Assembly: GCA_009760855.2 (NCBI GenBank)
Contig: WPIO01000145.1
Coordinates: 521,001-585,000, forward strand
Source: Cristatella mucedo
Taxonomy: Eukaryota; Bryozoa; Phylactolaemata; Cristatellidae
Reading direction: 5' to 3'
DNA length: 64,000 bases
Shown here: piece after piece, positions 44,145 to 56,000 of the stretch
How the letters are laid out: each line of letters opens with the position of its first letter
How positions within the stretch are numbered: position 1 is the stretch's first letter
The notes under the pieces: generated by a model
The model's input: only the letters and a program-made list of their open reading frames with translations
What the model was told of the DNA's origin: nothing
The model's database searches: none
Program-made: the position numbers and the translations under genes

Positions 44145-47100
44145 CTCTCCGTGGTCATGACAATTAGTGGGCTTCGACTGCTTAAGCAGCAACTATCACC
44201 GATTAAGCTCAGGGCACCATCTTTTAACAAGCAGATTTGAAGTGCCTAGAAAGAGATCTGAGTTCTCTGGGGGAGCTATATCAAATGAATTATTATTATT
44301 TCTATTATTATTTAAACTATCTGCACCCTAGTCAGCCAGGTTTCCCGTAAAAGTGTCTCAGCAGTCTCGAAAAAACTGCAAAATAGTTAGGTCGTGGATA
44401 TTTACGATTTATGTGACCAACTCCACTGGGAAGCGATTGACATTAGATAGGCACAGAGCAACCCAAGCCGGCAGCCTCCACAACTGCAGTTTCAGTGACA
44501 TCTGGGCCTGTTCAGGGGTGTTCTCTAAGCCATACACACTAAGCACGAATGTTATGCACAAGACCTTTTTTATTGCAGGCTCAAAGCCTTAGTGCACGAA
44601 AGCTTAGCAGGCTTTTTATATGCAATCGATAGCATTAACTGCCATTTCACTCAACCAAGAACAGCAAGAAGCTTAGCATAACATAACTGTAAGGACTGAT
44701 CAGGGAATGTGGTTTGTGTGTATGTGTGTGTGCATATATAAATTGCCCCACAGGGGCAGGGAAAAATAATGCGATACCTGACGTCAGTCTTTTTAAGATT
44801 TGGAGGTGGGCTCCACAGCTCCAATCGTAGAGGTCTTCTCTAGTTTTCGCCAGCCCTGGTTAGATATATTACACGGTATGTAGCCCAACCTTGAGAGGAC
44901 CATTCAGTTAATAAGTTCGATTGCTAGCGATTGTGGTGAGTAGTCCCAGGTTATGGTACTTTTGACTCACTCTCTCTCTCTTTCTCTCTCTGTCTCTTTC
45001 TCTCTGTCTCCCTCTCTCTCACCGTACTAGCAAGGTTTGAAGTTTCAATTTAGGAGTTTAACTGGTCTGCCTCGACCCGTTTTCGTGTCTTTGATAGGAA
45101 TAGTAGAAGGGAGACTGTGCGGTTGACGCACGGTGTTCCTAGATTGCTAAGGATCACCACGTCCTTCTAGAGTGCCTCTCATCTCGCCTGGGCGTCACTA
45201 GTACTGCACTGCAATGGTTCAGGTCCAGTTTCTGTGGGAGACTCCCGAGTGATGATGTGAATGGACAAAGATCATCCAAGGAGCCACTGAAGTATGGATA
45301 CCTCAGGGTTCTGTGCATGGTCCTGTTCTTTTCACAGTATATACTCTCCCTCTTGCCGATGTGATTGCCAGGCAAAATCTAGGCTTTCACTTCAATGCAG
45401 ATCACAACTCAGTTGTACCATTGCTTTGATCCTTCCCAGCCCTCTAGCACTTCAAATTCTCTCAACCCTCCTTGCTGCATATATTGATGACATCTGCACA
45501 GGGATGGCAGCAAAATTTCTTAAATCGTATGGTAGAAACCAACCTACTAGTTATGGGCAAACCAAGTGTGATTCAGAAATTGGTTAACTAACCCTCACGT
45601 TCTGCTCTACTAACATATGTCCTGTTGAATCTGCAAGAAATCCAGGTGTTCTGTTCCGAAGTGACCTTTCGTTAACGACCACATTAGTTCCATTGTCAAG
45701 CCTGTCTACTTTCAGCTACATAACATTGCTAAAATTCGGGCTTGTTTAGACAGGGATACAACGTCTTAACTGGTCCATGTATTTGTGATATCCTGTCTCG
45801 ACTTCTGTAACTCACTGCTTGGTCTACCGGCAGTGCAATCACGCGCTTACAGCTGGAGCAAAACTCTGCAGCTGCTAGGCTCGTCTGTCGTGAGCGTCGC
45901 AGTTGCCACATCACACCACTTCTTGCCAACCTGCACTGGCTCCCAGCCAAGCAATTCATAGACTTCAAGGCTCTGTCACTCACTTTTAGGTCATTTCCTT
46001 CTTTGGCTTCAGCTTACCTATCCGATCCACTCCCCCACCAGGCTAAGCATGATACCATTCGCTTTTCGGAATCTAATCATTTACCTTGTATAAACCTCAA
46101 ATCTTTTGGAGACCGTGCATTTAGTTCGTGTTCGCCCAAAGCCTGGAACTCGCTTCCGACTTGCATCACGACATCCCCTGACTTGTCCATATTTAAAAAG
46201 AAACTAAAATTCATGTATTTATCACAGCATTTAGTGGGTCAATAATTCGTCCTTTACCAGCTTATGCACGCTGACACTATGCATGCTGCCACTAACTATA
46301 TTTGCATGCTGACCCTGTGGATGTCACCTCTAACCACGTTATTTTTGTTGTTTATTCAGCATGCTACCACTCCTTTGCAGCAACTGTAAAGTGCCTAGAA
46401 AGAGAGTGAGTTCTTCGAGGGTGCTATAGAAAATGTATTACTATTATTATTATTATTATTGCTAGTCGCTAACCGTGTCTGGCAGGGATAGCCTCGCATG
46501 CTAAGAAGCTGTCTCGGGATCACTTGTTTTAGTCCAGCATGTAGAGCCCAAGTGATACAGATGTGTCCAGCGGTGGGAGTCTGTGCTTTGTGTCGTCAGC
46601 AGGTGTAAACTGTTGACCTCCTCTCTCCAGACTGCCAGCGCCTCGGTCCCTTCGACTGGCCATCCGTGCCGGTCCCTTCGACTGGCCATCCGTGTCGGTC
46701 CCTTCGACTGGCCATCAGTGTCGGTCTCTTCGACTGGCCATCAGTGTCGGTCTCTTCGACTGGCCATCAGTGTCGGTCTCTTCGACTGGCTATCCGTGTC
46801 GGTCCCTTCGACTGGCCATCCGTGTCGGTCCCTTCGACTGGCCATCCGTGTCGGTCCCTTCGACTGGCCATCAGTGTCGGTCCCTTCGACTGGCCATCCG
46901 TGTCGGTCCCTTCGACTGGCCATCCGTGTCGGTCCCTTCGACTGGCCATCCGTGTCGGTCCCTTCGACTGGCCATCCGTGGCGTCCCTTCGACTGGCCAT
47001 CCGTGTCGGTCTCTTCGACCGACTGGCCATCCGTGTGCGAGCATTTGATACATCGACAGCAGAGCATACAGTAACTGCTTTATGAGGCAAAAGGAGCTCG

Positions 47101-47487
47101 AATGCTACGAGTTGGGGCTCACACCTGCCATGCACAGCCAGGTAGCAGCTACTATAGATTCCGGATCGGCTGGTGCTCCAGGCGTCAGGGCCTTGCACCG
47201 GCCTCTCTGCGCACCCCCCCCCCCCGACTAAACAACTAATACGCCGTCGGCAGTTCGTACAGCAATGTCAGATCTGTCATGGGCACAGTGCTCATAGCAG
47301 GCTGTTCGAAGTGGTCGCCAGCGTATGTTTATATTTACGTTAAATAAACACGTGCCGAGCTGGTTTGGTTCAGTGGTTAAGGTGCTCGCCCCGACCTACG
47401 TCTGGCTGAGGTCGTGGGCTCGAGCCCCGAGGCATATGTTAAGCGCCTGAATAGAGATTAAGTTTTCTTACGGCACTATACAAATGG

Positions 47488-47558
<71 letters not shown>

Positions 47559-47641
47559 CATATATATATATATATATATATAGTTTAGGTCTAAACTAAC
47601 TACTAAACCCTAAGACCTAAACTCAAAATCCAAAAACAATA

Positions 47642-47687
<46 letters not shown>

Positions 47688-48890
47688 TAGGTCTAAACTA
47701 ACTACTAAACCCTAAGACCTAAACTCAAAATCCAAAAACAATACAAAATCTAACCGGTAAACCATAAGCCGTAAATCTCAAAACATAAAATCATTCAATA
47801 CTAAACCCAAAATCCTAAAATCTAAGCAAAAAATACAACTAAAAGCATGCTTATTAAACGTAATATAAACATGGCGACCATGTTGAACAGCCTACTAGGA
47901 GCACTGTGCCCATAGCTGATCTGATGTTGCTGTATGAACAAACGACGCCGTATTAGCTGCAACAGACATTAGTATTTTCAGCCTGAATGCATAGGATTCT
48001 TTTGCCGGCGGCCGGTCTGGTCTGGTCGGTCGTTTGCCAGCAGAATAGGACAGAGCTAAAAATGGCTGCCGGCTTTTAAAATTTCATATCCTCACCACTG
48101 AACCAACCAGGCTAACTATTCGCCAGGCTAACTATTCGCCAAGCCGGCATCTGCCAGTCACCCAGTCTGAGCACGCCGGTCAGAGCACTTGGAAGCTCCT
48201 CACTGCAAGCAGGCCCTCTTGGCTTGTGGTTTTTGCCGTGGCCACCATAAGTGGACGCTTGGTGGCGGCGACTGCTAGCCGAGCTCGTCTGCATGATCTC
48301 CCCGTTCTCCCATGCAGCCTTGCGGCAGCCATATCGCGCGCGCATCGGGCTCTCCTTTAGCCGCAGCCAGAGCACGGCGTCTACACGGTCTTTGTTGAAC
48401 TCGACAACACCAAGATCGAGGTGGGCAGATGCAAGCTGCCACGCTTCGCAGAGCTTTCGCAGAGCTGCTGCTGCTGCCGCCAGCGCCGCGCACGTGTGGT
48501 CGTTCAGAAGCTGATTTCTGGCCTCCTCTCCCCCAGCTGTTGCTGCCACTGGGAGACAAGAGCCCCATCAAAGGCTTCCTCGACAAGAACCCCTCTGGCG
48601 GCATGCACCACGTGTGTCTCGAGGTAGGTCCCCCACAGGCAGGGGGCGCAGCGCCCACCGAGCGCCCACCTCGTTTTCTCCGCAGCGGCTGATGAGCGTG
48701 ATCGTGCGCTCAAGCTTCAAGCTGCGCCCTCACGCAGGTGGACGACATCCGAGCCGCCGTGCGTGAAGTGAGGGCCAGCGGCGTGCGGACGCTGGGAGAA
48801 GAGCCCAGGATTGGGGCACACGGCAAGCCCGTCATTTTCCTGCACCCCAAGGATTGCGGTGGCGTGCTCATGGAGCTGGAGCAGGCGTGA
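43371..48890 (+). CDS. MCEE: Methylmalonyl-CoA epimerase, mitochondrial
   Basis: MCEE interconverts the D and L forms of methylmalonyl-CoA in propionate breakdown, between propionyl-CoA carboxylase and the B12-dependent mutase. Six exons join in phase 0: 43371-43400, 43541-43603, 43739-43849, 48361-48420, 48537-48623 and 48738-48890, giving 167 residues against 176 in human. The N-terminus (MLASALCRTLFRNSG) has basic residues and no acidic ones, as expected for mitochondrial import. Family motifs are RLNHVAIAVPDLAKA, PEHGVYTVFVELDNTK, GGMHHVCLE and KPVIFLHPKDCGGVLMELEQ. The metal ligands known from the family are present as His41, a His in MHH (112/113) and Glu163. Intron 3 is about 4.5 kb and carries LINE, minisatellite and inverted-repeat element insertions. 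Splice sites are canonical throughout. Confidence 0.95.
44097..44142. repeat. (GT)n microsatellite
   Basis: GT repeat with two gc interruptions, in MCEE intron 3. Confidence 0.9.
44220..44312 (+). mobile_element. LINE family 1 3' tip
   Basis: Contains aagtgcctagaaagagatct and gagttctctgggggagctat, with an ATT tail. In MCEE intron 3. Confidence 0.75.
44313..45140 (+). other. MCEE intron 3 sequence
   Basis: Nothing recognised apart from a (CT)-rich tract at about 44969-45020. Confidence 0.4.
45145..46462 (+). mobile_element. LINE family 1, 3' half, frameshifted
   Basis: It runs from the end of the palm domain (LGVTSTALQWFRS-like) through a mutated catalytic box (NADH instead of YADD), the C-terminal domain (FGDRAFSSCSPKAWNSLP) and the 3' UTR, ending in ATT repeats at about 46436-46460. 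Located in MCEE intron 3. Confidence 0.88.
46645..47035. repeat. 26-bp minisatellite, about 15 copies
   Basis: The unit is cggtcccttcgactggccat followed by ccgtgt. Variants carry tctctt for tccctt and cag for ccg, and these cluster in copies 3 to 6. One copy lacks a base near 46980 and the last has an insertion near 47018. Because 26 is not a multiple of 3 and the unit lacks stops, several frames on both strands are open; these are not genes. It lies in MCEE intron 3. Confidence 0.97.
47353..47490 (+). mobile_element. SINE family 1, inside the inverted-repeat element
   Basis: Box A (tggtttggttcagtggttaa), box B (ggtcgtgggctcgagccccg) and the LINE-like tail (gcctgaatagagattaagtt, cggcactatacaaatggatt), then TA repeats. 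Confidence 0.88.
47491..47755. repeat. (TA)n tracts and duplicated telomere-like block
   Basis: TA repeats at 47491-47581 and 47648-47684 separate two near-identical copies of a block (47582-47647 and 47685-47750) that starts tagtttaggtctaaactaac and contains ctaaaccctaagacctaaac. Confidence 0.92.
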
Positions 48891-50005
48891 GCTGCCCACG
48901 GGGGGGGGGCAGGGCGCTCTTGCCACGCCTGCTCAAACTCCGCCCCCTCGGGCGCCCGAGAGGTGGCGACGCTTGCCGGGACAGGCGCTTGCCACGCCTG
49001 CAGCCTTCGCTCCGGTCGGTCTCGTTCAGCGCCAAGGCATCCGGGCGTTGAGGGCGCTGTGTGCACGCTCTCGTCTCGGAGGCAGCAGCTGCATGCTTGT
49101 GGCAGGTGGCTGCTGCTTAGTGCGCTAGGCGCCTAGGTGCGCTGAGCATTCATCAAGCTATCGGTCGCTGGCCACGGTTCTGCCACTTAGCGGCGGCTTG
49201 TGCGCAGAAGTGCCAGTGGAGCGTAAAAGCCAGCAAGAGGCGATGGCACCTTAACGTTTTCATTTCCTAGTAACACTGCTGCCGGTTTCATTAAAAATCA
49301 AGAAACTGTGCAGCCGACAATAAGTACATAGTAGAATGCTACGACTGTGGAAGCAATTATTTAAAAACCAATTCATAGCACCAAACTAGGATGCATTAAA
49401 AAAAAGTACTAATGAAACACTATCGACATAAAAACAGCCACAGCCTGCCAATGTGCACACTTTTGTGCACTGCTGCTGGTGTGTGGTGAGTGATAAGCTA
49501 GCCATTGCCTAGTAACCGTCGCAGGCCATCATAAAATCAAGCCGTTGCCTAGTTCAACAGGCAGGGGCACACGAGGAAGCAAGCACCATCAGCCACCAAA
49601 TGACTAGATGTGGCCAAAGCTTGGGTTAAGATCACTTGAGATCAACGAGTCATCTTTCGCCGACCATCCACTCCCTCCTGCAGCCTGCCCCCTGCTGTGG
49701 GCAGCATGAAGGCAGTTGCTCCCTTTTCGGATTGGGTGGGTGGAGAAGGGGGCGTCAACAAGACAACACCAGGCCCTCGGCTCAGCTCGATGGTCCTGAG
49801 CGATCGAGACCACACTGGCAGGCAGGCTGCAGGCAAGGCCAGAACTGGTGGCTGCACACGGGAACCGGCAATTCAGGCGGGTGCCATGCTGCACACAAGA
49901 ATGCAAAAGTAATGTAGTCGTTATGTGCACCCGAAGCTGACTGCTTTGGCGTTTTTCTTTGACCTCGAGAATGCACGTCAACTCGGCTTGCTTGATCTGC
50001 CGAAG
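48891..50005. other. Convergent 3' region between MCEE and the NYN gene
   Basis: It holds both 3' UTRs. A plus-strand ATTAAA at 49290-49295 is a possible MCEE polyadenylation signal. I saw no canonical AATAAA on either strand here. Confidence 0.4.
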
Positions 50006-53000
50006 CTAACGCCGCGTGAGGAGCTCATCCAGCGATGGGCCGTGTCTGCCCATGGGGTCGTCATTGATGTAGAACATCGAGTCACCGACTATGGTAAACA
50101 TGATTACCCTGCAACGTGCCAGCAGCCTGAAGTTTCAGGAGCTTCACTCAGTCCGGCCCAATGGGTCGCGTCAACCTCCTTAGATGCTCATTGAGCGCAT
50201 ATGTACGTGGGCATTTACGTTATCACCGATCGTCACAGCCTCCATGCAACGAACGCCAGCACCAGCACGCCGTACCCGAGGCTCACCTATTTCTTATAAT
50301 GTGGTCACGCTCACGGCTTTCTTCTAATAAATCTTTATAATTGTCATTAGATATTACGACACCGTCGTAGTTAATGGCAATGTCAAGAATGAGCCTGCAA
50401 AGGAACAAAACCACGTGCACACACGGCGTCACAACAAATGAGGTGACCGGTGAGGTGAACTGCCTGGCAGCCGACTGACAGTGAGAAACATCAATCAGCA
50501 TCTTTATCGGCAAGTGGCATCTCAGTGCAGGTGCAGACGCCCCGTGGCCACTCTCCGGGAGCTCTTGCCAGCTTCGACTTTCTAGCATCTTGACTCAAGC
50601 TCCTAGAAACTTGACTCGAGCTCATACCGAGGGTCTGAGAAGGCCCTGCAGGTGCCGGAATGCACAAGCGCCGGGCGCACACGACCTCTAGCCAGTTAAC
50701 CAAACGATGCTGCCGATCCTCAAAAGGTTTTTGTCTCAAGTATTTAGATCAGCTACAGCATTAAACTAAGATCGTGTTGCGTCAGGTGTGTGTTCTGTGA
50801 CGTGTTCCAGGGTAAGGGAGTCATCGAGTGCATTAAGCACATGAGTCGGAGATACCCAATTGGTCTACCCGATCGATGACGGCTAAGACGATTGCAGCAA
50901 ACAGCAGGGCATCCATCCACCTACTTGTCATCGTAAGGCCTGATCGACGGCATGTTGGGTAACTTCTTAGATGGTTGGTAGGCAAGCATCCTCCTGCTAT
51001 GTAACTCATCTAAAATATGTGCATCACGTGTAGCTGGGTCCGTTTTACGATACATTGGCACAACCACCGTGATGTCTTTGTGACCTCTTCCAAGGAAGTA
51101 GTCGACACAGATTTTCAGGTTTCGGCAACGGAAAATACCATCGCCTTGGCTACAAAAAAGAAAAAGGTCACATAATCAGGCTAAAACTCATGTTTGCTAG
51201 TGCTTGCAGCCAGCTAATTGGATAGGTTTTATTATAGCGAGAAAAGGCAAAACAGACCAGCAGATTGACGCTTCCCCTTTATGCAAAAAGGCAGTATTTC
51301 AACATAGGCAAGTGGTTAAGTTTGCCTATGGCCACGTGATTTTACAGAAGCAAACGTGTGAGACGTAGTCGCGTCATGCAGAGAAATCAGGTAGGAAAAA
51401 AGCGTGGCCTTCAGCAGTAGATGCAAGTAATGCAGCAATTTCAAAATGCAGACACCGGAGGACGTCTGACGAGGGACTGAGCACAGAAAGCGAATTTTGC
51501 CTCGAGCTGAGCTGGGACCGATCTCACCATTGGGGATTGGCACACGACTAGCTTTAGACGTTATTTGTGTTAGCTGGCTCAGTCCCGGACCTGCTTTTTA
51601 ATGCGACATCAATCGGTCTCAATTCCCCATCCTTCCCCATGTCTCTTGCATTCATTTTCCGCCGGTATGTATGGGCAGCACACGTGCACAGACCTCATTG
51701 CCGCAGCCCCTTGCGAGTAGTGCTCACATGGATCATACCCAGACATTCGCTCCTTTTGTTCTCTTCGTAGCAGCTGACAAAAACCTCTTGCTTGAGCAGC
51801 CTCAGAATTCAATGAAAACAAAATAATACCTCAACATTTGGTGGCCGAATAAATATCTACCGGCGAGTTTTGCTGGACTATTCAGGTCTTGGATATAGGA
51901 TACGAAGTTTAAATGTAGTAATTATAATGGCAATTATAAAAAATAAGTATAGCTAAAAGAACTAAATCTTTCTAGACACTTTACATTTGGTGGAAAGCCA
52001 GCGTGTCAATTGGTCAGTGATAACAGGCACACTGTCAGCACGTATGAGCATAGGCAGAGCAATTCACACGAACCCAGCAAATGCTGTTAAGAACAGGTGC
52101 TTTATTTACTTCTTTTAAATGTCGAGGCATCAGGGAATGTCGAGCCGTCAGTAGGAAGTGAGTTCCAGGCTTGACAACTAACTGAAAGGCACGGTCTCCA
52201 TAGGATTCGAGGTTGGATAAAAGCACAGTTAAACGACTTGAGTCAGACGCGAGATTGGGAAGGTGCAAATCCTGATTAGGATATTTCGAATAGGTAGGCC
52301 GGAGCAAGAGAACGAAGGGCCCTTAGGGAAACTAACAGAACTTTGAAGTCAATAAACTGCATCTAGTATCCGCAAGTCTTGGCCTGAGCGATTTTTTTTT
52401 GTTCTGTCCCAAGTTAGCCTAGCTGCTATAACCTGCATCATGACACAACTGTACAACTTGGCATGTGTACAGACAAATGTACACATGCATGACATTCCAC
52501 ATAAAAGCCAAAGTTGAGGCACTAATTATCACCTTACAGCACAAGCAAGCACTAACCATAACAATAACAGACCCCTTAGGTTTAGGTACACTATATTTGA
52601 CAGGCTGGCCAATGAGATTTTACTATTGATATGTAGGCTCTGGAATCTCCCACTGAGATAAGACATAAACCATTGCAGTGCTATGCCAGTGAGACCCGGG
52701 CGAGATGAGAAATGCACGAGAATGACTTGGTGATCAATAGGATCAAACGCTACCGAAAGATCAAGCAGAACAGAGATCAGAGGTACTCTACCCAAGTCAG
52801 CAGTCCCGGCGGTCGTTATATATGAGCAGCACTGCTGGGATTATGCAAAATGATTAGGGCTAAAACTTAATCAGAGCTTCCGTGATAGGCTTGCAGTTTA
52901 TAAGTAGGAGTTTTAACTGCTCTGCTATTACTAGTTCCAGTGTCTTTGTTGGGAATGGCAATAAGCAGACAGGGCAGAAGTTGATCTCTTGAATAAGGTC

Positions 53001-56000
53001 GACTTCTTAAAGAGTTGCCCAACAACATCTTTGAATGATGCAGGATCAAGATTTGAAGCTAAGGACACATTAATTTTGTTATGTATGCAGGGCAGCAGCA
53101 AACAATAGGCTGCTTGCTTGCTAATGACGAAATCATGCCTCGAATGCAGTCAGCGCCCTGCCCTCTAGGCAGCCGGCACGACATCGCTGGCCATCCAGCA
53201 TTCCCAAGAGCCAAGGCAAAGGAAGTAGCACTTGTTACCGGTGTTGAAAACTTAACTGGCCGAGGCATCCTCGCTGCCACGCATCCTAAACTAAAAAGTC
53301 CTCCGAGAGAAAGAGGTGACGCTTGACGACTACGAGGAAAGCAGCTCTCGACCTGCTTCATGATTGCAGAAAAGACGACGAGAGTCTGTGTGAAACTGCC
53401 GATCAGCTAAAGCTGCTTTTACACGGCATAATTTCCTCCTGACCGATGCCGATTTTCTTCCTGGTTAGGACGGTTACACGACCAACGATTTGATGACCGA
53501 CTTAGTCCCACCCACAGCTTGTGCTCTGATTCGGGAGGCTGGTATTGAAGAGGGTTTCCCCAGAAAGATGCCAAGCCATAACCTGCAGAAGTATAAGTTG
53601 AGTTCGCAGCCGAAGTCATCAATGTAGAGTTGCATGAGAGGAACTATAAACCACTAAAATAAGCATATAGAAAAGCTTTTTCGGGAAAGTGTGCAGTACT
53701 AAGTAACGTGTACCGTTACGGGTGTGCGGATGTATAGTGCTAAGAATGCGCGCCGTTCCGTGTTTGTTGGTGGATTTCATAAGCAGACACACGTCATACA
53801 TGTAGAAAAGGCCCGAGCGTTGGCTACAGCCCACTAGCATCCCATGTTCAAAGACTTGCTCTGAACGCCTCAACATAACTCGAGCCTACGAACGTCAGCC
53901 ATTTTATTTTGACCGTGGAGTGTACTTGCCGAGCCTAGGAGTTTAATTGGTCGGCAGGATCAACAAGGAGCCAAAAAGTAGAAATAGGTTTTCCAACATG
54001 AGAGTCTGCCGACTTGGCTCCTCTCCCAAAATGTGGGTGTGTATGGTAACTCGGTAGCCCAAATCTGTATGACATCTTTGCAGCAAATGTAAAGCGCCTA
54101 GAAAGGGATTGAGTTCTCTGAGGGTGCTTTATCGAGTGCATCATTATTATTATTATTAAATCGGTCAAAAATCTGGGCCAACTTTGGAGGAAATTCTGTC
54201 CAACGCAGCTTTGTGCCCACAAACCAACACCGACTAGCCAGTCGCCGGTTTGCCAGGGCCGGCCGCCAAGAGTGGATACCGACATAGCGGCTTGCGCACG
54301 GTCGCTCGCTGTGTGAGCTCGCGCTACTTACTACATGGCGACATTGCTGCCGTCAACGACGATGTGCCGTAGATTCTCTGCTGGGCTGGTGCGTGAGTTC
54401 GACGATGGGCCACTGGGGGCGGCAGCAGTCGGAAGCCGTGCAGCAATGCTCTGCCGCTGCTGCCGCTGCCACACACTGCTGCCACTGCCCACATTGGCAG
54501 CCGACTGAGAGCTGGCGGTGGCGGCAGGCTGAAAAGAGTGGCAGCACAAGTGTGCAAGGGTAAGCGAACCCGGCAGCACCACCAAACTCCGTTCAATCTG
54601 TGTTCCCTTTTGCCTTCTAGGACCGCGAGTGGGCTGCACCTCTCAGACCAGCAGCACTCAATGGCAGCAGACTGAATGTTCGGGTCAGACACCACGAGTG
54701 GGAAGGAATCATAAATATTTTGCATATCGAGCTGCTTCTCACCGTCATTGCTTACTGGGGGGGATACACGTTTGTGGGGGGATATAAATACCGACCCTTG
54801 TCTATTTGCGCTAAAGAGCCGCTTGAAGACTTACATCTAAGGGTTGCACGCAGGTCAAGGACTTCCCTTGAACGGGAGCAACTTAAGGCAGGCAGGCACA
54901 CAAATGACAATTACTGCTCACACGATGGAGTGAAGCAGAAATATCACACTCCAAGCCAAAGTGTGAAATGTAAGAGCCGAACGAAAATATATCGCCGACC
55001 GACCCGATTCACCATGTTGGTGGCAGAAGCATCTAGCAGCTGCTGCTGCTGCCTTTTCAAGGCAGTCATGAACTGCTCGTGTGATATGTCCTCGCCCAGA
55101 TCGGCGATCACTGCGCTTATGTCGTCGTCGGTGAATCCCATCGTCTTGGCAAAATCAAATATGTCTACAATGCATAAAGCCGGGGGCAGTCAGGCACTCG
55201 TGGAGAATTCCAGCCACTGCCACAGGTTGCAACCAGCAGTCACCATTACCCCGGTGGTGCTCTGCCGAAGATCCGGCGAGGATCGAGCCTCTCAAGCGCT
55301 GCCGAGCCTAAGCCTCCATGGATCGAAAGCTGAAAGCCACTTCGATCGGCCGCCGCATGCTCGAACGCGATTTGGGGCAAATTTCTTGGCAGATCGACAT
55401 CGATCGGCGGCCACCAGCTGTAGCCACAATTTTAGATCGGAATGCTGAGCCCAGGCAGCTAGCAGACCTTAGGCTAGCTAGCACACACTTAAGAATTCGT
55501 TACAGCTGAAATTCATAATAAGATTCGGCTTGTGCTATACTGTTGGGATGACAGATACGACCGCTCGACCACTTGACATGGAGTTCGAAGGGTCCCAGGC
55601 AGTCAAGCATAATAATAATAATAATAATAACAACAATAATACATTTATATAGCGCCCTTAGAGAACTGAATCTCTTTCAAGGCACTTTAGAGATGCGGCA
55701 TAGAAAGCCTTACCAAAGAATTGGTGGTAGCATCTGTAAGTAGCAGGCATAGTGTAAGCAGGTATATGCACACGAAGGAGGAAACACAAACACCCACCAA
55801 ATGCTGTAATCAACAGGTGCGTTTTAAGCTTCTTTTTGCATGTGGTCAAGTCGGATATATTACCAGAAGCCAAGCAGGCGAACTGGCTCGAGTTCGAGTT
55901 CCAGTCGGCTAATGGGAAAAGAACGCCGGATATCTGTCCAGACGAGGCCTACCCAAGCAAACCCACGAAAATGCTGGCGGTGCAGAAAAAAGTGCTACAG

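Larger units (their letters stand above)
47232..47965. mobile_element. Terminal-inverted-repeat element, copy 2
   Basis: The left arm (about 47234-47350: gtacagcaatgtcagatctg, gggcacagtgctcatagcag) is the reverse complement of the right arm (about 47850-47962: ctactaggagcactgtgccc, gttgctgtatgaacaaacga). The centre holds a SINE, TA repeats and a duplicated AT-rich block with ctaaaccctaa motifs. No transposase is present. It is the same family as 30935-31865. Exact ends and target duplication are not resolved. Confidence 0.8.

Noticed and set aside
46583-47198. Six overlapping repeat-protein frames, or a CRISPR-like array
   Set aside because: A head-to-tail 26-bp minisatellite with no unique spacers; open in several frames only because the unit lacks stops.
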